The notes under the pieces were generated by a model. That model did not search any database and was not told where the DNA came from. It saw only the letters and a list, made by a program, of their open reading frames with translations. Shown here piece by piece: positions 6,131 to 6,289 of a stretch of 6,289 nucleotides of DNA. The DNA is from Brucellaceae bacterium (GTDB lineage: Bacteria; Pseudomonadota; Alphaproteobacteria; Rhizobiales; Rhizobiaceae), in the NCBI GenBank assembly GCA_031253705.1, contig JAIRVW010000068.1:1-6289 (forward strand), given 5' to 3'. The number at the start of each line of letters is the position of its first letter. The stretch's first letter is position 1. The position numbers were made by a program, and so were the translations under genes.

Positions 6131-6289
6131 TGTGCGGCTTCCGCCTGAACAGGTTCTTCTGATCCAAGGAGAGGCTCTGCATGAATTTGCCCCGAACGCA
6201 CATGGATTTCACGGGCACAACGGGCAGACAGTGACGGATCATGGGTCACCAATACCATTGTCAGGCCGTATTCCTGCTGTTTATAGAAA
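6127..6289 (-). CDS. ABC transporter ATP-binding protein, C-terminal 53 residues, 5' part outside window
   Basis: The minus-strand frame from the window edge to TGA at 6129-6127 encodes an ATPase tail. MVLVTHDPSLSARCAREI contains the hydrophobic strand and the switch (H-loop) histidine of ABC ATPases, here in the LVTHD context typical of the LolD/MacB/YbbA subfamily, followed by HVRSGQI, the usual end of the nucleotide-binding fold. A short Glu/Pro/Ala-rich tail ends the protein. Walker A, signature and Walker B motifs lie beyond the window. The stop codon overlaps the permease start by 4 bp (ATGA), so the two products surely form one transporter; this is most likely the YbbA-type partner. 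Confidence 0.9.
   Translation of the reverse strand, partial: FYKQQEYGLTMVLVTHDPSLSARCAREIHVRSGQIHAEPLLGSEEPVQAEAAQ

Overview
This window most likely comes from an alphaproteobacterium of the order Hyphomicrobiales (Rhizobiales). The Brucellaceae/Bartonellaceae neighbourhood is my best guess, not a firm placement. The evidence is the style of the Bax inhibitor-1 (YbhL) protein, the FtsX/YbbP-type permease, the Rhizobiales-type autotransporter barrel, and a structured leader in the position of the ybhL RNA motif described from Rhizobiales. Base composition is moderate: hand-counted 60-base lines in the housekeeping-type genes give about 50-60% GC.

Layout. Bases 2-2518 (+) hold the C-terminal 838 codons of a classical (type Va) autotransporter whose N-terminus lies outside the window. 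It consists of an AT-rich beta-helix passenger, an autochaperone module, a (Gly-Pro-Pro-x-Pro-Pro)n linker and a C-terminal outer-membrane barrel. A strong hairpin at 2527-2554, with A's before and T's after, separates it from the convergent gene. Bases 2579-3355 (-) encode a complete 258-residue Bax inhibitor-1/YccA-family membrane protein. Bases 3356-3565 are non-coding. Read on the minus strand they hold a GC-rich hairpin leader, a putative promoter overlapped by a 17-bp palindrome, roughly phased A/T tracts and a long AT-rich inverted repeat. Bases 3566-6130 (-) encode an 854-residue ABC transporter permease of the YbbP type. It overlaps by 4 bp (ATGA) the 3' end of its partner ATPase gene (6127-6289, cut by the window edge).

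How the genes relate. The ATPase and permease form one translationally coupled operon, predicted to make an inner-membrane complex of the MacB/LolCDE/YbbAP mechanotransmission class, which moves or extracts hydrophobic substrates rather than importing solutes. The BI-1 gene follows on the same strand but has its own promoter-like and leader elements, so it is probably a separate unit. The autotransporter is a surface protein transcribed towards them and stopped by the shared terminator; nothing links it functionally to the others.

I see no obviously new multi-gene system. The places most worth a second look are the BI-1 leader (structured RNA, a 25-codon upstream ORF that overlaps the BI-1 start, and an operator-like palindrome) and the abrupt composition change inside the autotransporter gene. 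No tRNA, rRNA, CRISPR array, transposase or insertion-sequence end was found.
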